Shown: positions 26,007 to 34,555, numbered from the stretch's first letter. The stretch is DNA of 64,000 nt from Cryobacterium sp. BB307 (GCF_012274275.1 NZ_JAANZA010000001.1:1408148-1472147); one strand, 5' to 3'. Notes: a model not told the origin generated them from the sequence alone. Numbers and translations are program-made.

Positions 26007-26425
26007 TGCTGGAACCCGCCCCGGTAGGCGACGATCCGCGCGGTGCACGAGGTGATGGCGGAGAGCGTGAACGCGAGGTAGAGCGCGTTGGCGATCCAGA
26101 AGTAGTCGACCTCGAACGCTGCCATGAAGATTGAGCCGAGTGCGCCGGCGATCAGCCAGCCGTGTCCGATGAACTCGCCGTACCGGAAGATCTCGCGGTC
26201 GCGCCGGTCTTTCTTGCCGCCATCCCCGGACACGATACTGGCGATGATATTCAGCACGATGGCCGAGACGATGGAGATGCCGATCGTCCACAGCATCGTG
26301 ACGAAGTAGTCGACTTGCGTGATGGGGGTGACTGCCGCGCGGGACAGGATGATGATCAGGTAGGCCGAGTAGGTGACCACAGATACCAATGCTTGGATCC
26401 ACGTTTCTTTTTCTGCGGATGTCAT
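26000..26425 (-). CDS. Membrane protein of an XRE-linked pair
   Basis: 141 residues, four predicted helices (about 8-28, 40-64, 87-105, 110-130). KDRRDREIFRYGEFIGHGW lies between helices 2 and 3 and is reminiscent of DUF2178-type membrane proteins encoded beside small HTH regulators. Function unknown; in such pairs the regulator often represses the operon until an envelope signal. ATG with GGAGAA nine bases upstream; strong promoter and operator upstream. Confidence 0.82.
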   Translation of the reverse strand: MTSAEKETWIQALVSVVTYSAYLIIILSRAAVTPITQVDYFVTMLWTIGISIVSAIVLNIIASIVSGDGGKKDRRDREIFRYGEFIGHGWLIAGALGSIFMAAFEVDYFWIANALYLAFTLSAITSCTARIVAYRGGFQQW

Positions 26426-26452
26426 TTTGCTTGTTCTCCAATGTCAATAAGT

Positions 26453-26493
26453 CTTTACACGAGAAATGTAAAGCAGCATTCACACCGTGTCAA
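26453..26493 (-). promoter_or_regulatory. Promoter with overlapping palindromic operator
   Basis: On the minus strand TTGACA (26493-26488) and TACATT (26470-26465) are spaced by 17 bases, a near-consensus housekeeping promoter. CTTTACA (26453-26459) and TGTAAAG (26467-26473) form a perfect 7-bp inverted repeat that covers the -10 box. Repressor binding here would block transcription of the membrane protein/XRE operon, so autoregulation by the XRE protein is the natural reading. Confidence 0.8.
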
Positions 26494-26552
26494 GCAAACT
26501 AGACATCGACTTTCACCGGGCACACCAGGGATGTTCTGCATAACAGGGCGTG

Positions 26553-27419
26553 TCAGTCGAACTCGGCGGCCCGCTCGCGAGCACGATCTGCCGCGGCCGC
26601 AGCTCGTTCCGCGTCGCGCTCGGCTCGCTCCCGCCGGTGCTGCAGGGTGGTCGCATCCCTGGCGGAGGAAGCCAGTTGCTCCTCGAGCTGATCCAGCCGG
26701 GCGATCAGCTCCTCCCGCTGCGCCTCGAGCCGGTCGCGCGCAGCAAGCGCCTCGTCGGCCTCACCCTCAAGCCGGTCGAGCTCGTCCTGCACCTCACGCG
26801 CCGCGGCCTCGGCTTCTTCCGCCTTCTTCCGAGCCTGATCCTTCAGCCGCTTCACCGGCTTCGCCGCCGCCGCACCGGCTGACGGCTTCCGCGCTGGGGC
26901 GGCGGGCGCATCCGGCTCCCCGCCGGCAACGGCTCCGCTCAGGTCGACCGACTCGAGGCCGGCGAAGGCCAAAGCCCGCACGAGCCTGCCACTGCGCACT
27001 GCCGCTGCTGCTGCAGGTTCGGCGAGCCCCGCCTGCAGCGTCTGCTCGACTTCATCGCGGGTTGCTCCGCTGATCGGATGCCCGGCCTCCTCGGCGAGCT
27101 CCGCGGCAGCCCGCCCGAGCGCGGCGATGACCTGCCGGCGCTGCCTGGTCAGCTCCCGCAGCGATTTCGCATCGAGGTCATCCTGCGCTTCCCGAAGCGC
27201 CGCGCCCAACGCGAGGACCTGCTCGAGCTCATCCCCGCGCCGAGCCGCCAGCAGGTTGACCGCCCACGCAGCGACCGACGGCTTCTTGAACGCCTTGACC
27301 TCCTTGCCGATGGCCGGGTCCGCCTTGGCTCGGTCGTTCCGAGCCGCCGTGAACGCGTCGGGCGGCAACGCGTAGAGCTCTCGAGCGACCTCGGCGATGG
27401 CATCCCGACTCGGCGTCAT
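26553..27419 (-). CDS. Coiled-coil hypothetical protein
   Basis: 288 residues. N-terminal helical domain (about 1-130: PSRDAIAEVARELYALPPDAF, FKKPSVAAWAVNLLAARRGDEL), a Pro/Ala linker, and a long C-terminal coiled coil (about 185-288) rich in Glu/Arg/Ala heptads. Proteins of this plan are widespread in Actinobacteria next to DUF1206 genes; function unknown. ATG start overlaps the DUF1206 stop by four bases (ATGA), so the two are coupled. The stop lies among AT-richer bases that separate it from the XRE operon promoter. Confidence 0.8.
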   Translation of the reverse strand: MTPSRDAIAEVARELYALPPDAFTAARNDRAKADPAIGKEVKAFKKPSVAAWAVNLLAARRGDELEQVLALGAALREAQDDLDAKSLRELTRQRRQVIAALGRAAAELAEEAGHPISGATRDEVEQTLQAGLAEPAAAAAVRSGRLVRALAFAGLESVDLSGAVAGGEPDAPAAPARKPSAGAAAAKPVKRLKDQARKKAEEAEAAAREVQDELDRLEGEADEALAARDRLEAQREELIARLDQLEEQLASSARDATTLQHRRERAERDAERAAAAADRARERAAEFD

Positions 27420-28240
27420 CGGCGCATGTACCTCGTGCGGAGGAAAAGGTAGAGCCCGTGCGCGATGAACCCCAAGGCAATGATGCTGAGCGGCCACACA
27501 CCGGTTGGCAGGCTCAGAAGGTAGTGCACTGCGCCGTCAAGACCGGTTGTCCAGCTGGAGTCGCTCACGAATGCGCCGCCGACGAAGAGCACCCCGACGA
27601 GCACGAGCGCAATTCCTTTTGCCGTGTGCCCGACGATCCCGAGCCAAAGCACCGCGACGCCGACGGCGCCGTCTGGGAGCGTGATGTCTTCCATGAACCG
27701 CCGGGAGACGCCGCGCACGGCATAGAACACCCCGACGCTCGCGACGGCGACACCGATCGCGCCGAGGAGGAAGATACCTCCCGGGATGTTGATGAGCGTC
27801 GAGCTGACCGTGCGGGTCTGCTCCGCCGCATCCGGTTGCCCGCCTGTTGCGAAGACGACCGCGGCCAGCCCGATTACGACAAAGACAACAGACTTGGCGC
27901 GATCCCGCCACTTGTTGGGGACCACGCCTTCCGGCCGCGGAGCGATCGGCCCGGTCCACTGCCAGATGGCAAGGCCGAACAGTGACAGTGCGGCGATCCA
28001 CAGCGCGATGACCCCGCCGGGTGTGTCCGCGACCGCCTCCAGGGCGCCGCTCTGGTCAGCGTTGTGGTCCAGCCCATAGACCACCCCGATCGCGATGATG
28101 CCGATCAGCACGTGCAGGGCACCGCTTGCGATCAGACCGGCGCGGGCGAAGACGCGGGCGGGGCGGCTGTCAGCGGCGCGCCGGGCCGCTTCCTTGGCAT
28201 CCTCTGCCTTGCCCTTGGCAGCGGCGGAACTGGCATCCAC
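27416..28240 (-). CDS. DUF1206 membrane protein
   Basis: 274 residues, six predicted helices in three DUF1206 repeats of two helices each: ARAGLIASGALHVLIGIIA, AKSVVFVVIGLAAVVFATGG and AKGIALVLVGVLFVGGAF each begin a repeat. Function unknown. The GTG at 28240 is preferred: it gives the product DASSAAAKGKAEDAKEAARR and TATCAA lies six bases upstream (28247-28252, minus strand). Coupled to the coiled-coil gene downstream. Confidence 0.9.
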   Translation of the reverse strand: MDASSAAAKGKAEDAKEAARRAADSRPARVFARAGLIASGALHVLIGIIAIGVVYGLDHNADQSGALEAVADTPGGVIALWIAALSLFGLAIWQWTGPIAPRPEGVVPNKWRDRAKSVVFVVIGLAAVVFATGGQPDAAEQTRTVSSTLINIPGGIFLLGAIGVAVASVGVFYAVRGVSRRFMEDITLPDGAVGVAVLWLGIVGHTAKGIALVLVGVLFVGGAFVSDSSWTTGLDGAVHYLLSLPTGVWPLSIIALGFIAHGLYLFLRTRYMRR

Positions 28241-28312
28241 GTGCCATTGATACCACGTCGAGGTGGGGCGAAGTCTCGCCCCTGTCTGGTGCGAGTCGTA
28301 CGATTTCGCATC

Positions 28313-28747
28313 ATGAGACTGTGGTCGCTGCATCCGCGCTACCTCGACAGGCAAGGGCTGACGGCGTGCTGGCGCGAGGGTCTGCTGGCTCAGGCGGTCA
28401 TCGGCAGGACCTCGGGCGGGTACAGCAACCACCCGCAGTTGCAACGGTTCCGCGGCAGCGACGACCCGCTCGCCTCGATCGGCTCCTACCTGCACGGCAT
28501 CGTCGACGAAGCGGATGCGCGCGGCTACCGGTTCGCGCGGGACAAGATCCAGCGACCGGGCAATGTCTCTGGGCTGCCGGTCACCGACGGCCAGCTGGAC
28601 TACGAGTGGCACTGGCTGGGAGCCAAGCTCGCGTCACGCAACCCGTCGTGGAAGCATCGCCTTTCCCACGTCGAGACACCGGATGCGCATCCGCTGTTCG
28701 TCGTCATCCCCGGACCGGTAGAGGCGTGGGAGCGCGTCGAACGGTGA
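28313..28747 (+). CDS. Pyrimidine dimer DNA glycosylase/endonuclease V family protein
   Basis: 144 residues. MRLWSLHPRYLDRQGLTACWREGLLAQAV and GYSNHPQLQRFRG are typical of the bacterial proteins annotated as pyrimidine dimer DNA glycosylase (T4 endonuclease V-like), with YEWHWLGAKLASRNP further on. A repair role is inferred from family naming; direct homology to T4 endoV is distant. Start by TACGAT (28299-28304) eight bases before ATG; the frame is open upstream but has no signals there. Confidence 0.78.
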   Translation: MRLWSLHPRYLDRQGLTACWREGLLAQAVIGRTSGGYSNHPQLQRFRGSDDPLASIGSYLHGIVDEADARGYRFARDKIQRPGNVSGLPVTDGQLDYEWHWLGAKLASRNPSWKHRLSHVETPDAHPLFVVIPGPVEAWERVER

Positions 28748-28854
28748 CGTGCCGGTGCTCGTGTGAACTTCCGCAGAGTGTCACCCCAGGGGTTGCAGTC
28801 GTCGCCGGGTCCGAGAAAAGTCGGGTACTTGCACACGATCGAAAGGACTCACCC

Positions 28855-29133
28855 ATGCTCACTCTGACTGACACCGCAAGTGTGCTGATCAAGAACCTCA
28901 CCGACCAGACCGCGAGCGACGAGGCGGGCCTGCGCATCAGCGCGGCCGAAGGAACCCCGAACCTCACGGTTGATGTCACCGCCTCGCCAGAGCCGAATGA
29001 CACGGTGGTTGAGCACACCGGGGCTCGCGTCTTCCTCGAGGAGACCGCCGCTGCTGCCCTTGACGACAAGGAACTGGACGCTCAGGTCGATGAGGCCGGT
29101 GCCATCCGGTTCGCGATCAACGACCAGAGCTGA
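28855..29133 (+). CDS. HesB/IscA-fold protein without cysteines
   Basis: 92 residues with the HesB-like fold: LTLTDTASVLIKNLTDQ, GLRISAAEG, GARVFLEETAAAALDDKELDAQ. IscA/ErpA proteins need three conserved Cys (one mid-chain, CxC at the end) to carry iron or clusters; this one has none. It is therefore unlikely to be a cluster carrier. Proteins of this type are frequent in Actinobacteria. ATG at 28855 with GAAAGGA about ten bases upstream. The 3' end overlaps the convergent PLP gene by 17 bases. Confidence 0.85.
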   Translation: MLTLTDTASVLIKNLTDQTASDEAGLRISAAEGTPNLTVDVTASPEPNDTVVEHTGARVFLEETAAAALDDKELDAQVDEAGAIRFAINDQS

Positions 29134-30520
29134 CCGCGTCTTCGGCTCTCACGGCCCTCTCCACCGCGGCGAGCGAGTCGGAGACGTCATCCGCGTCGGT
29201 GGACCAGTTGCTGACCGAGATGCGCAGGATGTCGCGCCCCGCCCAGTTCGAGCCGGACATCCAACTGGTGCCGTCAGCGATCAGCCGCTCGGTGATGTTG
29301 CGGGTGCGTTCATCGTCACCGAAGCTCACGCTGACCTGCGTGAACACGACGTCGTTCAGCACCTCGACACCAGGCATAGCGAGCAGCCCGGCAGCGAGCG
29401 CGCGAGCGTTGGCGGCGAGCCGGTCGACGAGCGCGGTCACGCCATCCCGACCAAGGGATCGCAGCGCCGCCCAGACCGGCACGCCGCGCGCCCGTCGAGA
29501 CAACTCGGCGACCTTGTCGTACGGGTCGCCGGGCCCGTGTTCATCGGTGATCAGATAGCTGGTGTGCACACCGAATGCCTTGCGCACCACTTCCGGCCGC
29601 GACACGATCGACACGCCACAGTCATACGGGACGTTCAGCGTCTTGTGCGCGTCGGTTGCCCACGAGTCACAGGTCTCCCAACCCCGCGTCTCTTCGGCGA
29701 ATCGGCCACTGGCGGCCGCCCACAGCCCGAAGGCGCCATCGACGTGTGCCCACGCCCCGTGCCGGTGGGCGATCGCGGCAGCATCTCCGATCGGGTCGAA
29801 CGCGCCAGAATGCAGGTTTCCGGCCTGCAGGCAGACGATCGCGGGGCCCGACGTCGCGTCGAGTTCACGCTCGAGCGCATCCGCCAGCATCCGTCCCTGA
29901 TCGTCCGCCTCGACCTCCACCGGAGCCGGCAGTCCGAGGTAGCGCAGCACCAGGTCGATCACAACGTGCCGCTCCCGGCCCGCGAGGACGGTGATGGGTG
30001 GGGAGCCGGCCAACCCATTCGTGGCGAGGTCCCAGCCGACAGCGTCGAGCACGTGCTGCCTGGCCGCCGCGAGGCCGACGAAGTTGGCCATCGTCGCGCC
30101 GGTGGTGAAGCCGACATCGGCGCCGGCGGGCAGGCCGAGCAGATCGAGCAGCCACGTGCCCGCCGCTTCTTCGATCGCCGCCGTCGCCGGTGTCGCGTAA
30201 CGCATGCCGCCGTTCTGGTCCCACGCGCTGACCAGCCAGTCCGCGCCCATGGCGGCGGGCAGGGTGCCGCCGATCACCCAACCGAAGAAGCGTCCGGATG
30301 GCATGCCCATGAGGCCGGGCTCGGCGAGCTCTGCCAGCTCGTTGACGACGGCATCGGGCGGCAGCGGCCCGTCCTGAAGCGGGGGAGCGAACCGCTCGTA
30401 GAGCTCATTTGCGCTCGCTCGCGGACCGACGGGTCGGGTTGGGAGGGACTCGAGCCATTTGATTGCATTGACGTGTGCCGCGTCCAGTGCATCGCGGTAC
30501 GCGTCTGATGACGCGGACAT
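29117..30520 (-). CDS. PLP-dependent decarboxylase (group II family)
   Basis: 467 residues. PLP-binding Lys in SWATDAHKTLNVPYDCG; substrate/cofactor blocks GFTTGATMANFVGLAAARQ, HVDGAFGLWAA. Group II decarboxylases act on aromatic amino acids, glutamate or diaminobutyrate; this shorter branch is often annotated only as aspartate aminotransferase family/decarboxylase and its substrate is unknown. The ATG at 30520 is chosen over 30529 because TAGCAT lies seven bases before it (30528-30533, minus strand). Monocistronic by context. Confidence 0.88.
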   Translation of the reverse strand: MSASSDAYRDALDAAHVNAIKWLESLPTRPVGPRASANELYERFAPPLQDGPLPPDAVVNELAELAEPGLMGMPSGRFFGWVIGGTLPAAMGADWLVSAWDQNGGMRYATPATAAIEEAAGTWLLDLLGLPAGADVGFTTGATMANFVGLAAARQHVLDAVGWDLATNGLAGSPPITVLAGRERHVVIDLVLRYLGLPAPVEVEADDQGRMLADALERELDATSGPAIVCLQAGNLHSGAFDPIGDAAAIAHRHGAWAHVDGAFGLWAAASGRFAEETRGWETCDSWATDAHKTLNVPYDCGVSIVSRPEVVRKAFGVHTSYLITDEHGPGDPYDKVAELSRRARGVPVWAALRSLGRDGVTALVDRLAANARALAAGLLAMPGVEVLNDVVFTQVSVSFGDDERTRNITERLIADGTSWMSGSNWAGRDILRISVSNWSTDADDVSDSLAAVERAVRAEDAVSSGR

Positions 30521-30543
30521 GCGAGACATGCTAGACCCGCCGG

Positions 30544-31767
30544 TCAGCCGTTGGGCGAGAGTCGGGTCGCTTTCTCAGTCAGGTGTGCCCGCAGCGCAGA
30601 CTCGGTCGTCAACGAGATGGCTTTCTCGTAGGCGGCGGATGCCTCGCGAGTCGCCCCCGCTTCGGCCAGCAGGTGCGCTCGGGTCGCCCAGGCCGGTTGG
30701 AACCGTTCGGCACCTTCAATCGCCTCGAGGGCAGCGAGCCCGGCATCCGGACCATCGAGTGTCCCGATCGTTGCGGCCAGGGAGACCCGGGCACCGAGCG
30801 TTGGAGTGAGTTCTACGAGCGCCGTGTAGAGGGTCCGGAGCGCCCACCAGTCGGTCAGGCCGGTGCGAGCGCGTGCCGCGTGCACCGCCTGGATCGCAGC
30901 CTCGAGCTGGAATCGGCCGAGGCGCTGCGCCCGTGCGGCTCGCCTTAGCCAGTCGTCGCCGCGTGCGATGAGCGTCGCATCCCACCGGGTCGTATCCTGC
31001 TCCTCGAGCGGCACAAAGCGGCCGTCCGCGCCGGTGCGTGCCCGGGCCCGCGAGAACGAGAACGCGATCAGGGCGGCCAGCCCGTACGCTTCCGGTTCGT
31101 CGTCGAGCAGCGTCGCGAGCGTTGAGGCCAGGTACAGCGACTCGGCGGCCAGCGATTCCCGTTCGCCGGAGACCAAGAGCCAGTCGATCGCGTACGCGCC
31201 GTAGATCGCTTCGAGCACAGCGGGCAGCCGCTCGGGCATGTCGGCGCGGGTGGGGACGACGAACGGGATCCTCGCATCCCGGATGCGCCGCTTGGCGCGC
31301 ACCAGGCGTTGCGCCATAGTCCCTGTCGGCATCGCGAACGCACGCGCGATCTGCTCCGCTTCGAATCCGAGAACGGTCTGCAGCATCAACGGCGTGCGGA
31401 TGCCGGGGTCGATTGCGGGGTGGGCGCACACGAACATGAGTTCAAGCCGTTTGTCGGGGATGGCATCCGGATCGACCTCGTCGAAGACCTGGGGTTCCGC
31501 GGCCAGCGGCGCGGAGGTGCGCTCGGCTGCGGACTTCGCGCGGTCCCGCTGCCGGTTACGTGCGACGGTCATCAGCCATCCCTCCGGGTTGGCGGGGACG
31601 CCGCTCGCCGGCCACGTGCTGAGCGCCTGCACGAACGCGTCGCCCAGCGCATCCTCAGCTCCGGGGATGTCGCCGGTGCGCGCGGCGAGCAGCGCGAGCA
31701 GGCGACCGTACGAAGCGCGGGCGACCACTTCCGCCCGCGCCTTCGCGGTCAGATCGTCCCGTGCCAT
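30544..31767 (-). CDS. ECF42-type RNA polymerase sigma factor with C-terminal TPR-like extension
   Basis: 407 residues. Sigma region 2 (EDALGDAFVQALSTWP..GWLMTVARNRQRDRAKS) and region 4 (about 120-170, GFEAEQIARAFAMPTGTMAQRLVRAKRRIRD) are followed by a 230-residue helical extension with TPR-like pairs. ECF42 sigma factors have no anti-sigma factor; the extension is needed for their activity. ATG at 31767 lies inside the end of the upstream DGPF gene (19-base overlap), the characteristic ECF42 partner. A promoter with the motif I recall for ECF42 stands before the DGPF gene. Confidence 0.92.
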   Translation of the reverse strand: MARDDLTAKARAEVVARASYGRLLALLAARTGDIPGAEDALGDAFVQALSTWPASGVPANPEGWLMTVARNRQRDRAKSAAERTSAPLAAEPQVFDEVDPDAIPDKRLELMFVCAHPAIDPGIRTPLMLQTVLGFEAEQIARAFAMPTGTMAQRLVRAKRRIRDARIPFVVPTRADMPERLPAVLEAIYGAYAIDWLLVSGERESLAAESLYLASTLATLLDDEPEAYGLAALIAFSFSRARARTGADGRFVPLEEQDTTRWDATLIARGDDWLRRAARAQRLGRFQLEAAIQAVHAARARTGLTDWWALRTLYTALVELTPTLGARVSLAATIGTLDGPDAGLAALEAIEGAERFQPAWATRAHLLAEAGATREASAAYEKAISLTTESALRAHLTEKATRLSPNG

Positions 31768-32126
31768 GCCCCGTCTTCGAAGTGCACTGCGGTCGGTCGG
31801 ATCTCGATCGTGCCGTAATACGCGGCCGGGCATTTCTCGGCCCATGCGAGTGCGGCATCGAGGTCCGGAACGTCGATCAGGAAGATCCCGCCCAGTTGCT
31901 CCTTGGTGTCGGCGAACGGGCCGTCCTGGACCTTCAGCGCGCCGTCGCGCGCGGTTAGCGTCGTTGTGCTGGCGGACTGCTGGAGCACCTCGGCCGCCAG
32001 CAGCACGCCGGCCTCATTGAGCGCCTTGGCGTAGTCATCGAAGGCCGCCTTGCCCTCGTTCATCGCCTCAGTGCCGAGGTCGGCCTCAGTCATCTCGGGG
32101 TAGTGCATGATCAGTGAGTAGCGCAT
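31749..32126 (-). CDS. DGPF (YCII-related) protein, ECF42 partner
   Basis: 125 residues. MRYSLIMHYPE start and the name-giving motif VQDGPFADTKEQLGGIFLIDVPD mark the YCII-related DGPF family; AEKCPAAYYGTIEIRP is the final block. Function unknown; genes of this family almost always accompany ECF42 sigma factors and are their targets. ATG with AGAAGGG eight bases upstream; overlaps the sigma gene start. Confidence 0.93.
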   Translation of the reverse strand: MRYSLIMHYPEMTEADLGTEAMNEGKAAFDDYAKALNEAGVLLAAEVLQQSASTTTLTARDGALKVQDGPFADTKEQLGGIFLIDVPDLDAALAWAEKCPAAYYGTIEIRPTAVHFEDGAWHGTI

Positions 32127-32184
32127 CTGTCTGCCCTTCTTCTCGTACCGTAGCGGCCACGCGGTGTGACCGACATACCCCTAT

Positions 32185-32211
32185 GACGATTGAGCGTGCA
32201 CCCAATCGACA
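32185..32211 (-). promoter_or_regulatory. Putative ECF42-dependent promoter
   Basis: On the minus strand TGTCGA (32211-32206), a 17-base spacer, then CGTC (32188-32185). This matches the -35 TGTCGA and -10 CG(A/T)C elements I recall for ECF42 target promoters. The predicted start is about 50 bases before the DGPF gene, implying positive autoregulation of the DGPF-sigma operon. Confidence 0.65.
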
Positions 32212-32244
32212 CCTTTCGACGGCGCAACGGGTCGAGCCGCGCAG

Positions 32245-32919
32245 TCACACCTGGGTTGATGCGGAGACAGCGGGCTTCAGCGTCGCCAGCGCTGGGCCCA
32301 GCCCGATGTCCACGAGCACAATCCGCCCCGCGAGCCGGGAAGCGGGATCTAGCAGCAGCCCGGCCTTGCACCCGCCGAAGGTCACGGTGACGTCCGCTGG
32401 CAGCACTGTCGGGTCCGGGACGGAGCCGTCATCCGGGTGGATGCCGCTCGGGATGTCGACGGCGACGACGAGCGGCCGCTTCGGCTGGGCGAGCACCGGC
32501 AGCACCAAGGCGACCACCTCACGCGCGGTGTCGCGCAGCGCGGGGGAGCGGCTGGCCCCGGTGCCGAGGATGCCGTCGAGAACGACATCGGAGACCTCCG
32601 CGGCCTGAGCGGCCATTCGCGGCTCGATGACCTTTGCGCCCGCGACCATCGCAGCGGCGGCCGCGCGTTCGTGCATCGTGCCGCCGGTTTGGATCACCGA
32701 CACGTCGGCGCCGTCCGACGCCAACTCGGCCGCCGCGAACAGTGCATCGCCACCGTTGTCTCCCGACCCGGCAAGCACGAGGATGCGACCACCGCCATCC
32801 GGAAGCAGCGCGCGGAGCTCCCGCGCGAGACCCGCCGCGGCGCGCGCCATCAGGGGAACGCCGTGCTTCAGAAGTGGCTTTTCAGCGGTCCGGATCTGGT
32901 TTGCGGTGTAACCGTGCAT
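32245..32919 (-). CDS. nnrE: NAD(P)H-hydrate epimerase
   Basis: Repairs damaged NAD(P)H hydrates by epimerisation. 224 residues, YjeF N-terminal-type Rossmann-like domain: YTANQIRTAEKPLLKHGVPLM, ILVLAGSGDNGGDALFAAAEL, VVLDGILGTGASR, VVAVDIPSGIHPDDG, VTFGGCKAGLLL. The ADP-dependent dehydratase domain (NnrD) that is fused in E. coli is absent, so it must be encoded elsewhere. ATG at 32919; GGTGG lies just upstream. Confidence 0.92.
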   Translation of the reverse strand: MHGYTANQIRTAEKPLLKHGVPLMARAAAGLARELRALLPDGGGRILVLAGSGDNGGDALFAAAELASDGADVSVIQTGGTMHERAAAAAMVAGAKVIEPRMAAQAAEVSDVVLDGILGTGASRSPALRDTAREVVALVLPVLAQPKRPLVVAVDIPSGIHPDDGSVPDPTVLPADVTVTFGGCKAGLLLDPASRLAGRIVLVDIGLGPALATLKPAVSASTQV

Positions 32920-32944
32920 CCACCCATCTTGCTTGTCGCAACTG

Positions 32945-32993
32945 TTGACAGCACGGAAATGTCGTTCTAGCCTATATTCAACCAAATGGTTGA
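32945..32993 (+). promoter_or_regulatory. Promoter and ArsR operator (module 1)
   Basis: TTGACA (32945-32950) and TAGCCT (32968-32973) are 17 bases apart. TCAACCA-AA-TGGTTGA (32978-32993) is a perfect inverted repeat lying on the expected transcription start. A further TTGGTTGA half site is at about 33003. The same AACC-N4-GGTT core recurs before the second ArsR gene, supporting a common operator type for autorepression. Confidence 0.8.
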
Positions 32994-32996
32994 TAA

Positions 32997-33347
32997 ATGA
33001 ATTGGTTGACGATGAAGAGCGACAGAGACGAGTGGCTGGACCGGGCGTTCCTGGCCCTCGCGGATCCCGTGCGACGCGGAATCGTTGCGCGGTTGTCTCG
33101 CGGACCGGCGACGGTCAACGAGCTCGCCGAACCGTTCGACATCACGAAGCAAGCGGTCTCCAAGCACATCCAGGTGCTCGAGAACGCTGGGCTGATCACC
33201 CGGAGTCGAGACGGTCAGCGCCGCCCGGCTCACCTTGACCCGGCCGGGCTCGAGGAGCTCACCGGCTGGATCGACAAGTACCGGCTGGACGCCGAGCGGC
33301 GCTATCGCACACTCGACGCCCTGTTGGAGACCATCAAGGAGAACTGA
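32997..33347 (+). CDS. ArsR-family transcriptional regulator
   Basis: 116 residues from ATG 32997 (ATG 33012 is an equally possible start). Winged HTH: FLALADPVRRGIVARLSRGPATVNELAEPFDITKQAVSKHIQVLENAGLITRSRDGQRRPAHL. No metal-binding Cys are present, so this is the SdpR/AHSA1-linked branch of ArsR, not an arsenic sensor. The next gene, an SRPBCC protein, begins one base after its stop with GGAG in the regulator end, forming the standard ArsR-SRPBCC pair. Confidence 0.92.
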   Translation: MNWLTMKSDRDEWLDRAFLALADPVRRGIVARLSRGPATVNELAEPFDITKQAVSKHIQVLENAGLITRSRDGQRRPAHLDPAGLEELTGWIDKYRLDAERRYRTLDALLETIKEN

Positions 33348-33348
33348 A

Positions 33349-33831
33349 ATGAGCAACGCACTGAAGCTCGACGTGCCCGAGGGCGTGCCGTTCATCGACT
33401 TCGAGCGCGAATTCGACGCGCCGGTAGAGGCTGTGTTCCGCGCCCACTCGGATCCCGAGCTCATCAAGCAATGGCTCGGCCCGCGCGGGTACGAGATGAC
33501 CGTGGAGCGGTTCGACTTCCGCACCGGCGGCAGCTACCGCTACATCCACAAGGCCAATGGCGAGGAGTACGTATTCAACGGCGTCTTCCACGTCGTACGT
33601 CCGAACGAGTTCGCTATCCAGACCTTTGAGTTCGAGGGCTACCCGGATGTCGTGAGCATCGAGTCGATGAGGTTCGAGGATCTCGGAAACGGACGCACGC
33701 GTCTCGTCGGACACTCGGTCTACCCGACGCAGGAAGCGCGCGACGGGATGGCTGCCAGTGGCATGGAGACGGGCCTGTCCGAAGGCTACGAGCGTCTCGA
33801 CGAACTGCTGGCGGCCGACGTCAAGGCCTAG
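33349..33831 (+). CDS. SRPBCC/AHSA1 protein (ArsR module 1)
   Basis: 160 residues: FIDFEREFDAPVEAVFRAHSDPELIKQWLGPRGYEMTVERFDFRTGGSYRY is the AHSA1 hallmark (residues 15-65); the C-terminal helix is GLSEGYERLDELLAA. Ligand unknown; these pairs are thought to respond to hydrophobic stressors. ATG one base after the regulator stop. Confidence 0.92.
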   Translation: MSNALKLDVPEGVPFIDFEREFDAPVEAVFRAHSDPELIKQWLGPRGYEMTVERFDFRTGGSYRYIHKANGEEYVFNGVFHVVRPNEFAIQTFEFEGYPDVVSIESMRFEDLGNGRTRLVGHSVYPTQEARDGMAASGMETGLSEGYERLDELLAADVKA

Positions 33832-33918
33832 AAGCGAGGCGATTCTCGAGGTGCTGGCAGTGCCCCGACTTGCGCGCATCCGGATCCAACTGGCCTCCGG
33901 ATGCGCGCCCTCTCGCGC

Positions 33919-34503
33919 TCACATCACCGCTACGGCGTCGTAGAGCCAGAAAACGCCGAGAAGCGCGGCCGCGAACACGGCGGCCCCGACAAGAGCTACG
34001 AGCCTGCCCTGCAGTGTTCGGCCGAGGGCCAGTGGCAGCACGAGGCCGACGACAAGCTCCAACCACCACTGCGGCCCACCGATCAGTACGACGCCGTAGA
34101 GCCCCTCGCCGGCGACCAGTCCGCCCATGAAAGCGAGCGCGAGCGCCCGAAACCAGCGTTGCCTGCTTCGTGCGCTGTAGCCAGCCAGGCCGCACAACGC
34201 ACCGGCAGCGAAACCGACCACCGTCCACAGGAGAACCTCACGCAACGTGACCGTGCTGGCGACCAACGCGCACCAGATGGCGACCATTGCGAGCATCGTC
34301 ACCACGCCGGTCAATGCAGCTTCCCGCTTCTGCGTGCGCACGCCATCGCGCAATGCAACACCGAACGGCACGAGGCCCCAAAGCGCGCTGGTGCCGGCGA
34401 GCGTTGGCCATGGATGTGGAAGGAGGGTCGTGAGCACCCACGCCAGGCCGCCTGCTGACGCGCCGACAATGATCGAGATGGCAAACACTCGATGGAGCCT
34501 CAC
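33919..34503 (-). CDS. Integral membrane protein of unknown function
   Basis: 194 residues, six predicted helices spread along the chain, with short loops. ALVPFG-, GLVPFGVALRDG and GEGLYGVVLIGGPQWWLELVVGLVLPLALGR recall a DUF6518-like actinobacterial membrane family, a match I could not verify. GTG at 34503 is supported by TAACAT (34510-34515, minus strand) six bases upstream (leaderless). Confidence 0.75.
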   Translation of the reverse strand: MRLHRVFAISIIVGASAGGLAWVLTTLLPHPWPTLAGTSALWGLVPFGVALRDGVRTQKREAALTGVVTMLAMVAIWCALVASTVTLREVLLWTVVGFAAGALCGLAGYSARSRQRWFRALALAFMGGLVAGEGLYGVVLIGGPQWWLELVVGLVLPLALGRTLQGRLVALVGAAVFAAALLGVFWLYDAVAVM

Positions 34504-34555
34504 GCTGTCATGTTAGGGGTGCGGGTGAGGTGCCTCAGTCGAGCGCGCCGTTCAA

